Assembly: GCA_022340405.1 (NCBI GenBank)
Contig: JAJDOA010000219.1
Coordinates: 1 to 35,827, forward strand
DNA: 35,827 bases
Direction of reading: 5' to 3'
Source: Desulfobacteraceae bacterium
Lineage (GTDB): Bacteria; Desulfobacterota; Desulfobacteria; Desulfobacterales; JAJDOA01
Both the position numbers and the translations under genes were made by a program. Shown in pieces: positions 8,004 to 16,267 of the stretch; position 1 is the first letter of the stretch, and each line of letters opens with the position of its first letter. The notes beneath the pieces were generated by a model. It ran no database searches, was not told the DNA's origin, and worked only from the letters and a program-made list of their open reading frames with translations.

Positions 8004-10040
8004 ATGGCAAAACTGAGCAAAGTCGGCGTCGTCGGTGCAGGCAACATGGGCAGCGGAATCGCCCAGAAATTCGCCCAGGAGGGGATTCCCGTGGTCATGG
8101 TGGACATCCGCGAAGAATTCGTTCAGCGCGGCTTGGAAACCATTCGTGGACTCCTCGAACAGGCCGTGGAGAGAAAGATTTTCCGCCCCGATCAGATGGA
8201 GGCGATCCTATCGCGCATCACCGGCGCCACCGACCGGAAGATGCTCGCGGATGCGGACCTGGTGGTGGAGGCCGTCTTCGAAGACCGTGACGTCAAGTCC
8301 GAGCTGTTTCGAGAATTGGATGCCATCTGTTCGGACCGCACCGTTCTGGCCACCAACACGTCCAGCTTCACGGTGGAGGAATTCGCCCTTCAGACCCGGC
8401 GGCCAGACCGTTTCGTAGGGCTCCACTACTTCTACCACCCCGCCAAGAATCGCCTGCTGGAAATCATTCCCCACGCCGGGACCTCGGAAGAAACCGTGGA
8501 TTTCTGCATGCTGGCGGCCAAACTGCACGGCAAGACCGCCATCCGGGTGGCGGACGCGCCCGGTTTCGCCGTCAATCGGTTCTTTGTCCCATTCCTCAAC
8601 GAAGCCGGTCGCATGCTGGAAGAGAAAGTGGCCGACATCCCCACCATCGAGGCCGCTGCCAAAAAGGCCTTTCGCATCGGAATGGGACCGTTCGAACTGA
8701 TGAACGTGACCGGCGTACCCATCACCGCGCACGCCACCCGGGCGCTGGCGGAAAAACTGGGCCCCTTTTACGGCACGGCCGACATCATCGCCCGCCAGGT
8801 GGAAAAAAAGGAAAACTGGGATCTATCCGGCGATCCGGACGAATCTCTTTTCGCACCCGTGATGGACCGGCTCTATGGTGTGGCTCTCGGTGTCGCGGCC
8901 GCCCTGGTGGACGAGACGGTGGCCACACGCGAAGATACCGACCGGGGCGCTAAAATCGGACTGCGTTGGGCACAGGGGCCCTTCGAGATCATGAACCGCA
9001 TCGGCATCGAAGAGACGTGCCGGGTGGTGCAGGCGATCGCAGACCGGTATGCCGACTTCTCCTTTCCCGAAGGCCTCCGCAAGCAACGCGAGGCCGGAAA
9101 GCCCTTCACTTTCAACTGGGTGGACCTCGAGATACGCAACGGGATCGCCACCATCACCGTGAATCGGCCCGAGGCGATGAACGCCCTCAACGAGGAGGTG
9201 GTGGAACAGCTCGACCGGCGGTTCACGGAGGCCGAAAACCATCCCGATGTCCGCGCCATCGTTTTCCGGGGTGCGGGAAAGGCCTTCGTTGCCGGCGCCG
9301 ACATCCGGTTCTTCGTCAAGAACATCCAGGCTGGCGATGTCGAACGGAACGTCGCCTTTGCGCGTCGGGGGCACAAGGTGCTGCTGCGGATCGAAAACAG
9401 CGCCAAGCCGACCATCGCGGTGCTGGACGGGCTGTCGCTGGGCGGTGGCAGCGAGATGGCTCTGGCCTGCCAGGCCATCGTGGCCACCGACGCCGGCTCC
9501 ATGGGTTTTCCGGAGTCCGGCATCGGCATCTACCCCGGCCTGGGGGGCATGCTGCGGCTCAGCCGGCAGGTCGGCCCGGAACTGGCACGCTACTACGTAT
9601 TCACCGGCGCCCCCATCAACGCACAGGAGGCAGAGGCACTGGGCATCGTGCATCGGCGTGTGGGTCCGGAGGCGGTCGACGCTGCCGTTTCCGAACTGGC
9701 CTCCGCACCGCCGGACAAATACCGGAAACGGGACATCCCCCAGTCGTTTGCCCCGTTTGCACAGGCGTTCACAACGGAAAACGTGCAACGGCTGTTGACC
9801 GGAGAACCGCCGGAAGGGGTGGACGAGAAGATCGCCGCCAGGATCTCCAAGACGGTGGGGTACAAGTCCCCTCTGGCGCTGCGGATGACCGACGAGATCA
9901 TCACAGCGCAGCTGGATCGGAACATTCCGGAAGGCGTGGAAATCGAGCTCGGGCGACTGGCGGAGTGCTTCGGCTCGGAAGACGCCCTGGAGGGGTTGAC
10001 CTCCCTGGGCAGGAAGCGCCCGGAATTCAAAGGTCGATGA
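8004..10040 (+). CDS. Bifunctional 3-hydroxyacyl-CoA dehydrogenase / enoyl-CoA hydratase (HAD N-terminal, crotonase C-terminal)
   Basis: N-terminal KVGVVGAGNMGSGIAQKFAQEG Rossmann and HHxFxP-like LHYFYHPAKNRLLEIIP; C-terminal NRPEAMNALNEEVV...GAGKAFVAGADIRFF...LGGGSEMALAC. Confidence 0.93.
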   Translation: MAKLSKVGVVGAGNMGSGIAQKFAQEGIPVVMVDIREEFVQRGLETIRGLLEQAVERKIFRPDQMEAILSRITGATDRKMLADADLVVEAVFEDRDVKSELFRELDAICSDRTVLATNTSSFTVEEFALQTRRPDRFVGLHYFYHPAKNRLLEIIPHAGTSEETVDFCMLAAKLHGKTAIRVADAPGFAVNRFFVPFLNEAGRMLEEKVADIPTIEAAAKKAFRIGMGPFELMNVTGVPITAHATRALAEKLGPFYGTADIIARQVEKKENWDLSGDPDESLFAPVMDRLYGVALGVAAALVDETVATREDTDRGAKIGLRWAQGPFEIMNRIGIEETCRVVQAIADRYADFSFPEGLRKQREAGKPFTFNWVDLEIRNGIATITVNRPEAMNALNEEVVEQLDRRFTEAENHPDVRAIVFRGAGKAFVAGADIRFFVKNIQAGDVERNVAFARRGHKVLLRIENSAKPTIAVLDGLSLGGGSEMALACQAIVATDAGSMGFPESGIGIYPGLGGMLRLSRQVGPELARYYVFTGAPINAQEAEALGIVHRRVGPEAVDAAVSELASAPPDKYRKRDIPQSFAPFAQAFTTENVQRLLTGEPPEGVDEKIAARISKTVGYKSPLALRMTDEIITAQLDRNIPEGVEIELGRLAECFGSEDALEGLTSLGRKRPEFKGR

Positions 10041-10064
10041 GGCCATCGCACGGACGGAGCGTCG

Positions 10065-10292
10065 GTGAAGGAACAGCCCATACAACGAGATGCGCAGCTG
10101 GCTGCAGAGGGGTGGCGGAAACGCAGCTCCTACGAGGAACCGAGGCTTTCCGAAATCGTAGCGATGTACGAAAAAATCGGCCTGGAGGTTCACATAGAAC
10201 CGTTCAACCCGTTGGAGACACCGGGATGCTCCCAGTGCTTGAAACGACGTGCCCTACGGTGTCGAACCGTCTATACCAGAGATCCCCGGTGA
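10065..10292 (+). CDS. Small conserved-looking protein of unknown function (GTG start)
   Basis: 75 aa, SYEEPRLSEIVAMYEKIGLEVHIEPFNPLETPGCSQCLKRRALRCRTVYTRDPR; 24 nt after the upstream stop, CxxC motif, protein-like composition. Confidence 0.65.
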   Translation: MKEQPIQRDAQLAAEGWRKRSSYEEPRLSEIVAMYEKIGLEVHIEPFNPLETPGCSQCLKRRALRCRTVYTRDPR

Positions 10293-10371
10293 CGCACCGC
10301 ATTCGGGCCCACCGGGAACAGAGAGCCAACCATTCGAAACCACCACAGTCAATAGGATAAGAGGTACCGAC

Positions 10372-12234
10372 ATGCACAAATTACTCACCGATAGCCCCGG
10401 CCAGAAGATGCTGATGCTCGGCAACGAGGCCATCGCCCGCGGCGCCGTGGAAGCCGGCGTTGCGATGGCCAGCACCTATCCGGGAACGCCGTCATCGGAA
10501 ATCTCACTCAATTTCTTTCAGATGTCCCGGGAAAGCGAACTGTATTTCCAATACAGCACCAACGAGAAAGTCGCCATGGAGGTGGCCGCGGCTGCGGCCA
10601 ATTCCGGCGTACGCAGCATGTGCATCATGAAGCACGTCGGCCTGAACGTGGCCGCCGACGCCCTCATGACCCTGGCCTACGTGGGGGTGCGCGGAGGAAT
10701 GGTCATCATCACGGCGGACGACCCCTCCATGTTCTCCAGCCAGAACGAGCAGGACAACCGGTACTACGGAAAGCTCTCCGGTCTGCCGGTGGTGGAACCC
10801 TCCTCGGTGGAGGAGGCCAAAGAACTGGTGGGGTATGCCTTCGATCTTTCCGAGCAGTTGCAGGAGCCGGTGCTGTTCCGCACCACAACACGGATCAACC
10901 ACAGCTCCGCTTTCGTCACCCTCGGCGCGTTGAAACCGCCGGAAACCAAAGGCGATTTCCAGAAGGATCCGTTCCGTTACGTGACCGTTCCGGCAGTGGC
11001 CCGGAGGCTTCACGTCAAACTGCTGGAAAACCAGGCCCGGGCCAAGGAGCTATCCGAAGCCTCCCCGTACAACTTTGTCGAGGGCGCAGGCGGCTGGGGC
11101 ATTTTCTGCAACGGCGTCAGCTACAGCTATGTATCCGACGCCGTCCGGGATTTGGGCATGCAGGACCGCATTCGTATCTTCCGGATCGGATTCTCCCACC
11201 CCCTGCCCGAGCAGAAGATCAAGGCCTTTCTCGGCGAATGCGAAAAAGTTCTCGTGGCCGAAGAGGGAGAGCCGTTCATGGAGGAGGCCGTCAAAGCCTT
11301 TGCTCAGGAAGCGGGGCTCACACTTCCGATCCGGGGCAAGGCCGACGACCTCTTCTCCCGTCTGTACGAGTTCGATCCGGCCATGGTGAGGAAAACCATC
11401 GCATCCTATTTCGGCATCGACTACGCCGCACCCCCGGCGATTGATGTCCAGGACGTCCCGGATATTCCCATGCGGCCGCCGAACCTCTGCGCGGGCTGTT
11501 CCCATCGCGCCACCTACTATGCGGTGAAAAAGGCCGCAGAGGGAATGGAGACGATCTATCCCACGGATATCGGATGCTACACGCTGGGATTTTTGCCGCC
11601 CCTTTCCATGGGCGACTTTCTCATCTGCATGGGATCCTCGGTGGGCACCTCCTGTGGGTTCTCCCAGGCAACCGACCGGAAGGTGGTGGCCTTCATCGGC
11701 GATTCCACTTTTTTTCACTCGGGCATTCCCGGCCTGATCAATGCGGTGTTCAACGGACACAATCTCACCCTGGTGATCCTTGACAACGGCACAACCGCGA
11801 TGACCGGCCACCAGCCCCATCCGGGCGTGGACATGTCCCAACTGCAGATGGAGGGCTACGGGCGCGTTTCCATCGAGGCCGTGGTGCGCGCCGTGGGCGT
11901 CCGCCATGTGACGGTCATTCGTCCCTTCAAGGTCAAGAAAAGCATCGAACAGATCCGGGAGGCGCTGGCCTTCGACGGTGTTTCCGTCATCATCTCCCAG
12001 GAGCCTTGTGCACTGTACGCCAAGGGCCTCAAGCTGTTGAAGGGCAAACCGTTCACCGTCAGCGACAAATGCAAAAACCACAGGGATTGCGTCAACGATC
12101 TGGCCTGCCCGGCCTTCTATATCCAGGACGACCGGGTGCACATCGATGCCGATCTGTGCGTAGGATGCGCGGTATGCGCGCAAATCTGCCCGGAAAACGC
12201 CATACGGCCCGTAAAGATCGAAAAGACGGCCTGA
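10372..12234 (+). CDS. iorA: Indolepyruvate:ferredoxin oxidoreductase alpha subunit
   Basis: LMLGNEAIARGAVEAGVAMASTYPGTPSSE; CAGCSHRATYYAVKKA; TPP motif GDSTFFHSGIPGLINAVFN; C-terminal CVGCAVCAQICPENAI. Confidence 0.93.
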   Translation: MHKLLTDSPGQKMLMLGNEAIARGAVEAGVAMASTYPGTPSSEISLNFFQMSRESELYFQYSTNEKVAMEVAAAAANSGVRSMCIMKHVGLNVAADALMTLAYVGVRGGMVIITADDPSMFSSQNEQDNRYYGKLSGLPVVEPSSVEEAKELVGYAFDLSEQLQEPVLFRTTTRINHSSAFVTLGALKPPETKGDFQKDPFRYVTVPAVARRLHVKLLENQARAKELSEASPYNFVEGAGGWGIFCNGVSYSYVSDAVRDLGMQDRIRIFRIGFSHPLPEQKIKAFLGECEKVLVAEEGEPFMEEAVKAFAQEAGLTLPIRGKADDLFSRLYEFDPAMVRKTIASYFGIDYAAPPAIDVQDVPDIPMRPPNLCAGCSHRATYYAVKKAAEGMETIYPTDIGCYTLGFLPPLSMGDFLICMGSSVGTSCGFSQATDRKVVAFIGDSTFFHSGIPGLINAVFNGHNLTLVILDNGTTAMTGHQPHPGVDMSQLQMEGYGRVSIEAVVRAVGVRHVTVIRPFKVKKSIEQIREALAFDGVSVIISQEPCALYAKGLKLLKGKPFTVSDKCKNHRDCVNDLACPAFYIQDDRVHIDADLCVGCAVCAQICPENAIRPVKIEKTA

Positions 12235-12257
12235 AACCGCCAGGATAGGATGACATT

Positions 12258-12854
12258 ATGGATACGACGCGCTTGATCATTGTGGCAGTGGGCGGCCAGG
12301 GGAATCTCCTGGCATCAAAGGTACTGGGTGAAGCGGCATTGCGGGCCGGCATTCCGGTCCGCATGAGCGAAATCCACGGCATGGCCCAGCGGGGTGGGGT
12401 CGTGGAGTCGGCCATCGTTTTCGGGGATGCACAAAGCACCATCATCTCGGACGGAGAAGCCAACGTGCTGGTGGGGTTCGAACCGTCGGAAACCTTGCGT
12501 GCCGTGGGAAAATGCAACGCCGATACCGTCGTGATCACCAATCTGGCTCCTCTGCCGCCGTTTACCGTGGCGTTGGGAAAGGGTGTCTACCCGGACATCG
12601 ATGATCTCCAGGAACGGATCCGTTCCAAGGTGAAGAAGTTGCTGGCCTTCGACTCCACCGCTCTGGCCCGGAAGGCCGGCAACGTGATGGCCAACAACAT
12701 GGTGCTGCTCGGAGCCCTCCTGCAGACGGGGGTGGTGCCGATGACCGCCGACCAGGTGCGGGAAGCCATCGGCGCCACAACCAAACAGGCCTTTGTGGAC
12801 ACCAACTTGAAGGCCTTCGATCTGGGATACGAGGCCGCGCGGAAAGCCGCCTGA
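12258..12854 (+). CDS. iorB: Indolepyruvate:ferredoxin oxidoreductase beta subunit
   Basis: IIVAVGGQGNLLASKVLGEAALRAG...VRMSEIHGMAQRGGVVES. Confidence 0.93.
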   Translation: MDTTRLIIVAVGGQGNLLASKVLGEAALRAGIPVRMSEIHGMAQRGGVVESAIVFGDAQSTIISDGEANVLVGFEPSETLRAVGKCNADTVVITNLAPLPPFTVALGKGVYPDIDDLQERIRSKVKKLLAFDSTALARKAGNVMANNMVLLGALLQTGVVPMTADQVREAIGATTKQAFVDTNLKAFDLGYEAARKAA

Positions 12855-12938
12855 CCTACATCGATGTTCGAGGAAACGATTGTTCATTCGCAAGCCGGAA
12901 GACACCGGTAAACCATCATACTGTGAAGGAGGTCCGTA

Positions 12939-14240
12939 ATGCCTTGGGACGAGAAATTCGAATGCATGCCGGTGGAGGAGCTTCGCAAGTTTCAGTTGGA
13001 AAAGCTGAAGGAGACGGTGGCCTGGGCGTATGAAAAAGTTCCCTTCTACAGGAAAAAGCTGGATGAAAAGGGTATCCAGGCGGGGGACATCCAGAAACTG
13101 GAAGACGTTTCCAAGCTGCCCGTGACCGTCAAAAACGATCTGCGAGACAACTACCCCTTCAAGCTTTGCGCCGTTCCCATGAAGGACGTGGTGCGGGTGC
13201 ACGCCTCCTCGGGCACCACCGGCAAGCCCATCACCGGACCCTACACCGCTGAAGACCTCGACCAGTGGACCGAGTGCATGGCCCGCAATTTCCATGCCGC
13301 CGGGGTACGCTCCGACGACGTCATCCAAAACGCCTACGGATACGGTCTGTTCACCGGGGGACTGGGCTTTCACCAGGGGGCGGGCCGCATCGGCGCCACT
13401 GTGGTCCCCACCAGCTCCGGCATGACCGAGCGACAGATTTCCCTCATGCAGGATTTCGGTGCCACGGTATTGTGCTGCACACCATCCTATGCATTGACCA
13501 TTGCCGAACGAGCCGAGGAAATGGGCGTGGACATGCACAAACTGCCCGTTCGCGTGGGGATTTTCGGTGCGGAACCGTGGACGGTTCAGATGCGTCAGGA
13601 AATCGAGGACCGCTTGGGCATCAAAGCGATGGAAGCCTTTGGGCTTACCGAACTGGGCGGACCCGGCGTTTCCTACGACTGCAAGGAGCAGAACGGACTT
13701 CACATCAACGAAGACCACTACTTGGCCGAGGTGGTGGATCCGGACACCTTCGAGCCGGTGCCCGAGGGAGAAAAGGGAGAGCTGATCTTCACCTCCCTGC
13801 AACGCCGTGCCATGCCCATGATCCGCTACCGCACCAAGGACATCACGCGGCTGCACCGGGAAGCGTGCCCCTGTGGACGGACCTTCGTCAGAATGGAGAA
13901 ACTGTCCGGACGAACCGACGACATGCTCATCATCAGCGGCGTCAACATCTTCCCGTCCCAGATCGAGTCCCTGCTCCTGGACATTCCGGAGGTGGAGCCG
14001 CAGTACGTGCTGGTGGTCCGCAAGAAGGGCTATCTGGACCACTTGACGGTTCGCGTGGAGGCCCGGCGGGAGGTCTATGATGCGGGCCCGGAAAAAGAAG
14101 CAGAAGTGGAGAGGAAAATTGCAGATCACCTCAAAGGCCACATCGGCATCAACATCCGGGTGCGGCTGGTGGAACCCAAGCTCATCGCCCGGAGCGAGGG
14201 AAAAGCCAAGCGGATCCTCGACGAGCGTCCGAAGGAATAG
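12939..14240 (+). CDS. Phenylacetate-CoA ligase (PaaK) family aryl-CoA ligase
   Basis: YEKVPFYRKKLDE, HASSGTTGKPITGPYT, EAFGLTELGGPGVSYDCKEQNGLHINEDHY, GRTDDMLIISGVNIFPSQIE. Confidence 0.93.
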   Translation: MPWDEKFECMPVEELRKFQLEKLKETVAWAYEKVPFYRKKLDEKGIQAGDIQKLEDVSKLPVTVKNDLRDNYPFKLCAVPMKDVVRVHASSGTTGKPITGPYTAEDLDQWTECMARNFHAAGVRSDDVIQNAYGYGLFTGGLGFHQGAGRIGATVVPTSSGMTERQISLMQDFGATVLCCTPSYALTIAERAEEMGVDMHKLPVRVGIFGAEPWTVQMRQEIEDRLGIKAMEAFGLTELGGPGVSYDCKEQNGLHINEDHYLAEVVDPDTFEPVPEGEKGELIFTSLQRRAMPMIRYRTKDITRLHREACPCGRTFVRMEKLSGRTDDMLIISGVNIFPSQIESLLLDIPEVEPQYVLVVRKKGYLDHLTVRVEARREVYDAGPEKEAEVERKIADHLKGHIGINIRVRLVEPKLIARSEGKAKRILDERPKE

Positions 14241-14336
14241 CGTCCGCCGTACTGCCTCGGCAAAACAGCGCCCTTTGCCGGACGCTTCGGCAACCATCGG
14301 CAACAACCGGGCGAAGCGAGAGAAGGGAGAAGAACC

Positions 14337-15284
14337 ATGAGCCAGGATTCCAACTACCGTCCCCAATCGTTTGCCGTGATCGGTGCGGGCCCGGTGGGAT
14401 GCATCGTGGCGGCGTTTCTGTCCAAAGGCGGACATGAGGTCACACTCTGCGACGTCATTCCCGGTCTGCTCGCACCGGCCATCGACAGGGGAATCGTCCT
14501 GGAAGGCGCGGAAAACCTCCAACAGAAGGTGACCCGGACCTGCAACAGCGTGGACGATTTGGCCGATATTGGCCCGGATGTCATCTTCATCACGGTCAAG
14601 GCCAATGCGCTTCCGTTGATCGCTTCGGCCATCGGCGGGTTCCACAAAGAGGGCATGTACGTGGTCAGCTGGCAAAACGGCATCGACACCGAGCTGGAAA
14701 TCGCCAAGGCATTGGGCAAGGAGCCCACGATGCGGGCGGTGGTCAACTACGGCTGCGGCCTGGCCGGTCCGGCCCACGTGAAGATGCCCTTTCATCACCC
14801 GCCCCACTACATCCAGGAAATGGATCCGGCCGCAGCGGATGCGGCGGTTGCCATCGCCCGTGTGCTCAGTGACTGCGGGCTGACCACCGAACACACGGAT
14901 CACATCATCAACATGGTGTGGCGCAAGAGCATCATGAACGCCTGCATGAATCCCGTCTGCGCCGTGACCGGCCTCACCATGGCTCAGGCCATGGGGGATC
15001 CCATCGTGTTCGGTATCGTCGACGCACTGGCCAAGGAGTGCGTGAAGGTGGCCCGGGCCAACGAAATCGAGGTGGGCTGGGATTTCTACCCGCACGCCAT
15101 GTCCTACATGGGCAACGCCGGCAATCACAAGCCTTCCATGCTGATGGACATCGAAAACCGCCGAAGGACGGAAATCGACTTCATCAACGGTAAATTCGTG
15201 GAATACGGCCAACAGGCAGGCATCGAAACGCCTTACAACAATACCCTGCGATCCCTGGTCAAGGGGCTGGAATCCGGGTTCTGA
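14337..15284 (+). CDS. Ketopantoate reductase (PanE/ApbA) family protein
   Basis: FAVIGAGPVGCIVAAFLSKGGHEVTLCD; TVKANALPLIASAI; MVWRKSIMNACMNPVCAVTG; HKPSMLMDIENRRRTEIDFINGKFVEYGQQAGIETPYN. Confidence 0.9.
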   Translation: MSQDSNYRPQSFAVIGAGPVGCIVAAFLSKGGHEVTLCDVIPGLLAPAIDRGIVLEGAENLQQKVTRTCNSVDDLADIGPDVIFITVKANALPLIASAIGGFHKEGMYVVSWQNGIDTELEIAKALGKEPTMRAVVNYGCGLAGPAHVKMPFHHPPHYIQEMDPAAADAAVAIARVLSDCGLTTEHTDHIINMVWRKSIMNACMNPVCAVTGLTMAQAMGDPIVFGIVDALAKECVKVARANEIEVGWDFYPHAMSYMGNAGNHKPSMLMDIENRRRTEIDFINGKFVEYGQQAGIETPYNNTLRSLVKGLESGF

Positions 15285-15330
15285 GGGCAGGTCCATCGCA
15301 ACAAAGAACGAAACCGTCCACGGAGTGTAC

Positions 15331-16137
15331 ATGACCAAAGACCAAGGGAGCCGGGAGCGGCACAACCCACGCCCCATTTATGTCGGTGTCGATGTCGGAG
15401 CGTCACGCACCAAAGCGGTGGTCATGGATCGAGAACGCCGCCTTTTGGGCCGCGCCGTTCGGAAATCGGGAACGGATTTTTCGGAATCCTCCCGGCTGTG
15501 CGTGGAGACGTCGCTGGAAATGGCCGGCGCGTCCGAGAGCGATATCGTCAATGCCGTATCCACCGGCTACGGGCGGAAAAACGTCGCATGCGCAACGGAC
15601 ACCCGAACGGAAATCGGATGTCATGCCCGAGGATGCTACCTCGCTTTCCCCATGGCCATCACCATTATCGACATCGGGGGCCAGGACAACAAAATCATAA
15701 AGCTCGACGCAGAGGGCCGCCGGACGGGGTTCAAAATGAACCGCAAATGCGCGGCGGGAACCGGGGCCTTTCTGGAGGAGATGTCACCTCGCCTGGACGT
15801 TCCGCTGGAGGAGATGAACGGCCTGGCCATGCAGTCCACCGATATGGTGAAGCTGGGAAGCTTCTGCACGGTGTTCTCGGCCACCGAGGTGTTGCAGAAC
15901 ATCCGGGTGGGAAAGCACGTGACCGATATCGTGAAGGGGCTGTTCTTCTCGGTGATCAAGCGCGTGCTCGAGATGGACTCCCTGACGGAGAACGTCGTGA
16001 TGACCGGCGGTGTGGTCGCGCACAACCCGTACCTTGTCGAAATGACCGAAGAAGCCATCGGCAGACGCATATGGGTGCCGGAGTATCCCCAATTGACCGG
16101 TGCCATCGGCGCGGCACTCTACGCCATGCAGGAGTAA
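15331..16137 (+). CDS. BcrA/BadF/HgdC-type ATP-dependent activase (acyl-CoA dehydratase/reductase activase)
   Basis: YVGVDVGASRTKAVVMD, IIDIGGQDNKIIKLD, cluster ligands NRKCAAGTGAFLEEM and LGSFCTVFSATEVLQ, VVMTGGVVAHNPYLVE. Confidence 0.93.
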   Translation: MTKDQGSRERHNPRPIYVGVDVGASRTKAVVMDRERRLLGRAVRKSGTDFSESSRLCVETSLEMAGASESDIVNAVSTGYGRKNVACATDTRTEIGCHARGCYLAFPMAITIIDIGGQDNKIIKLDAEGRRTGFKMNRKCAAGTGAFLEEMSPRLDVPLEEMNGLAMQSTDMVKLGSFCTVFSATEVLQNIRVGKHVTDIVKGLFFSVIKRVLEMDSLTENVVMTGGVVAHNPYLVEMTEEAIGRRIWVPEYPQLTGAIGAALYAMQE

Positions 16138-16267
16138 AACGCGAAATCTGAACCACGAATATCGAAACCGTTTCGAATAACCCGAGATTGAAGAAATCTG
16201 GCCGTTCGAAACAGGCTTGGGTTTCACACCCCAAAAGCCCATCAACCGGAGATTCGGAGGAAAGCCC

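Noticed and set aside
12315-15377. 1020-aa minus-strand ORF antisense to iorB, paaK and the ketopantoate-reductase gene
   Set aside because: Low-complexity H/G/R/V-rich composition typical of antisense frames in GC-rich genes; the plus strand encodes three clear enzymes here. Coding-potential statistics would be decisive.
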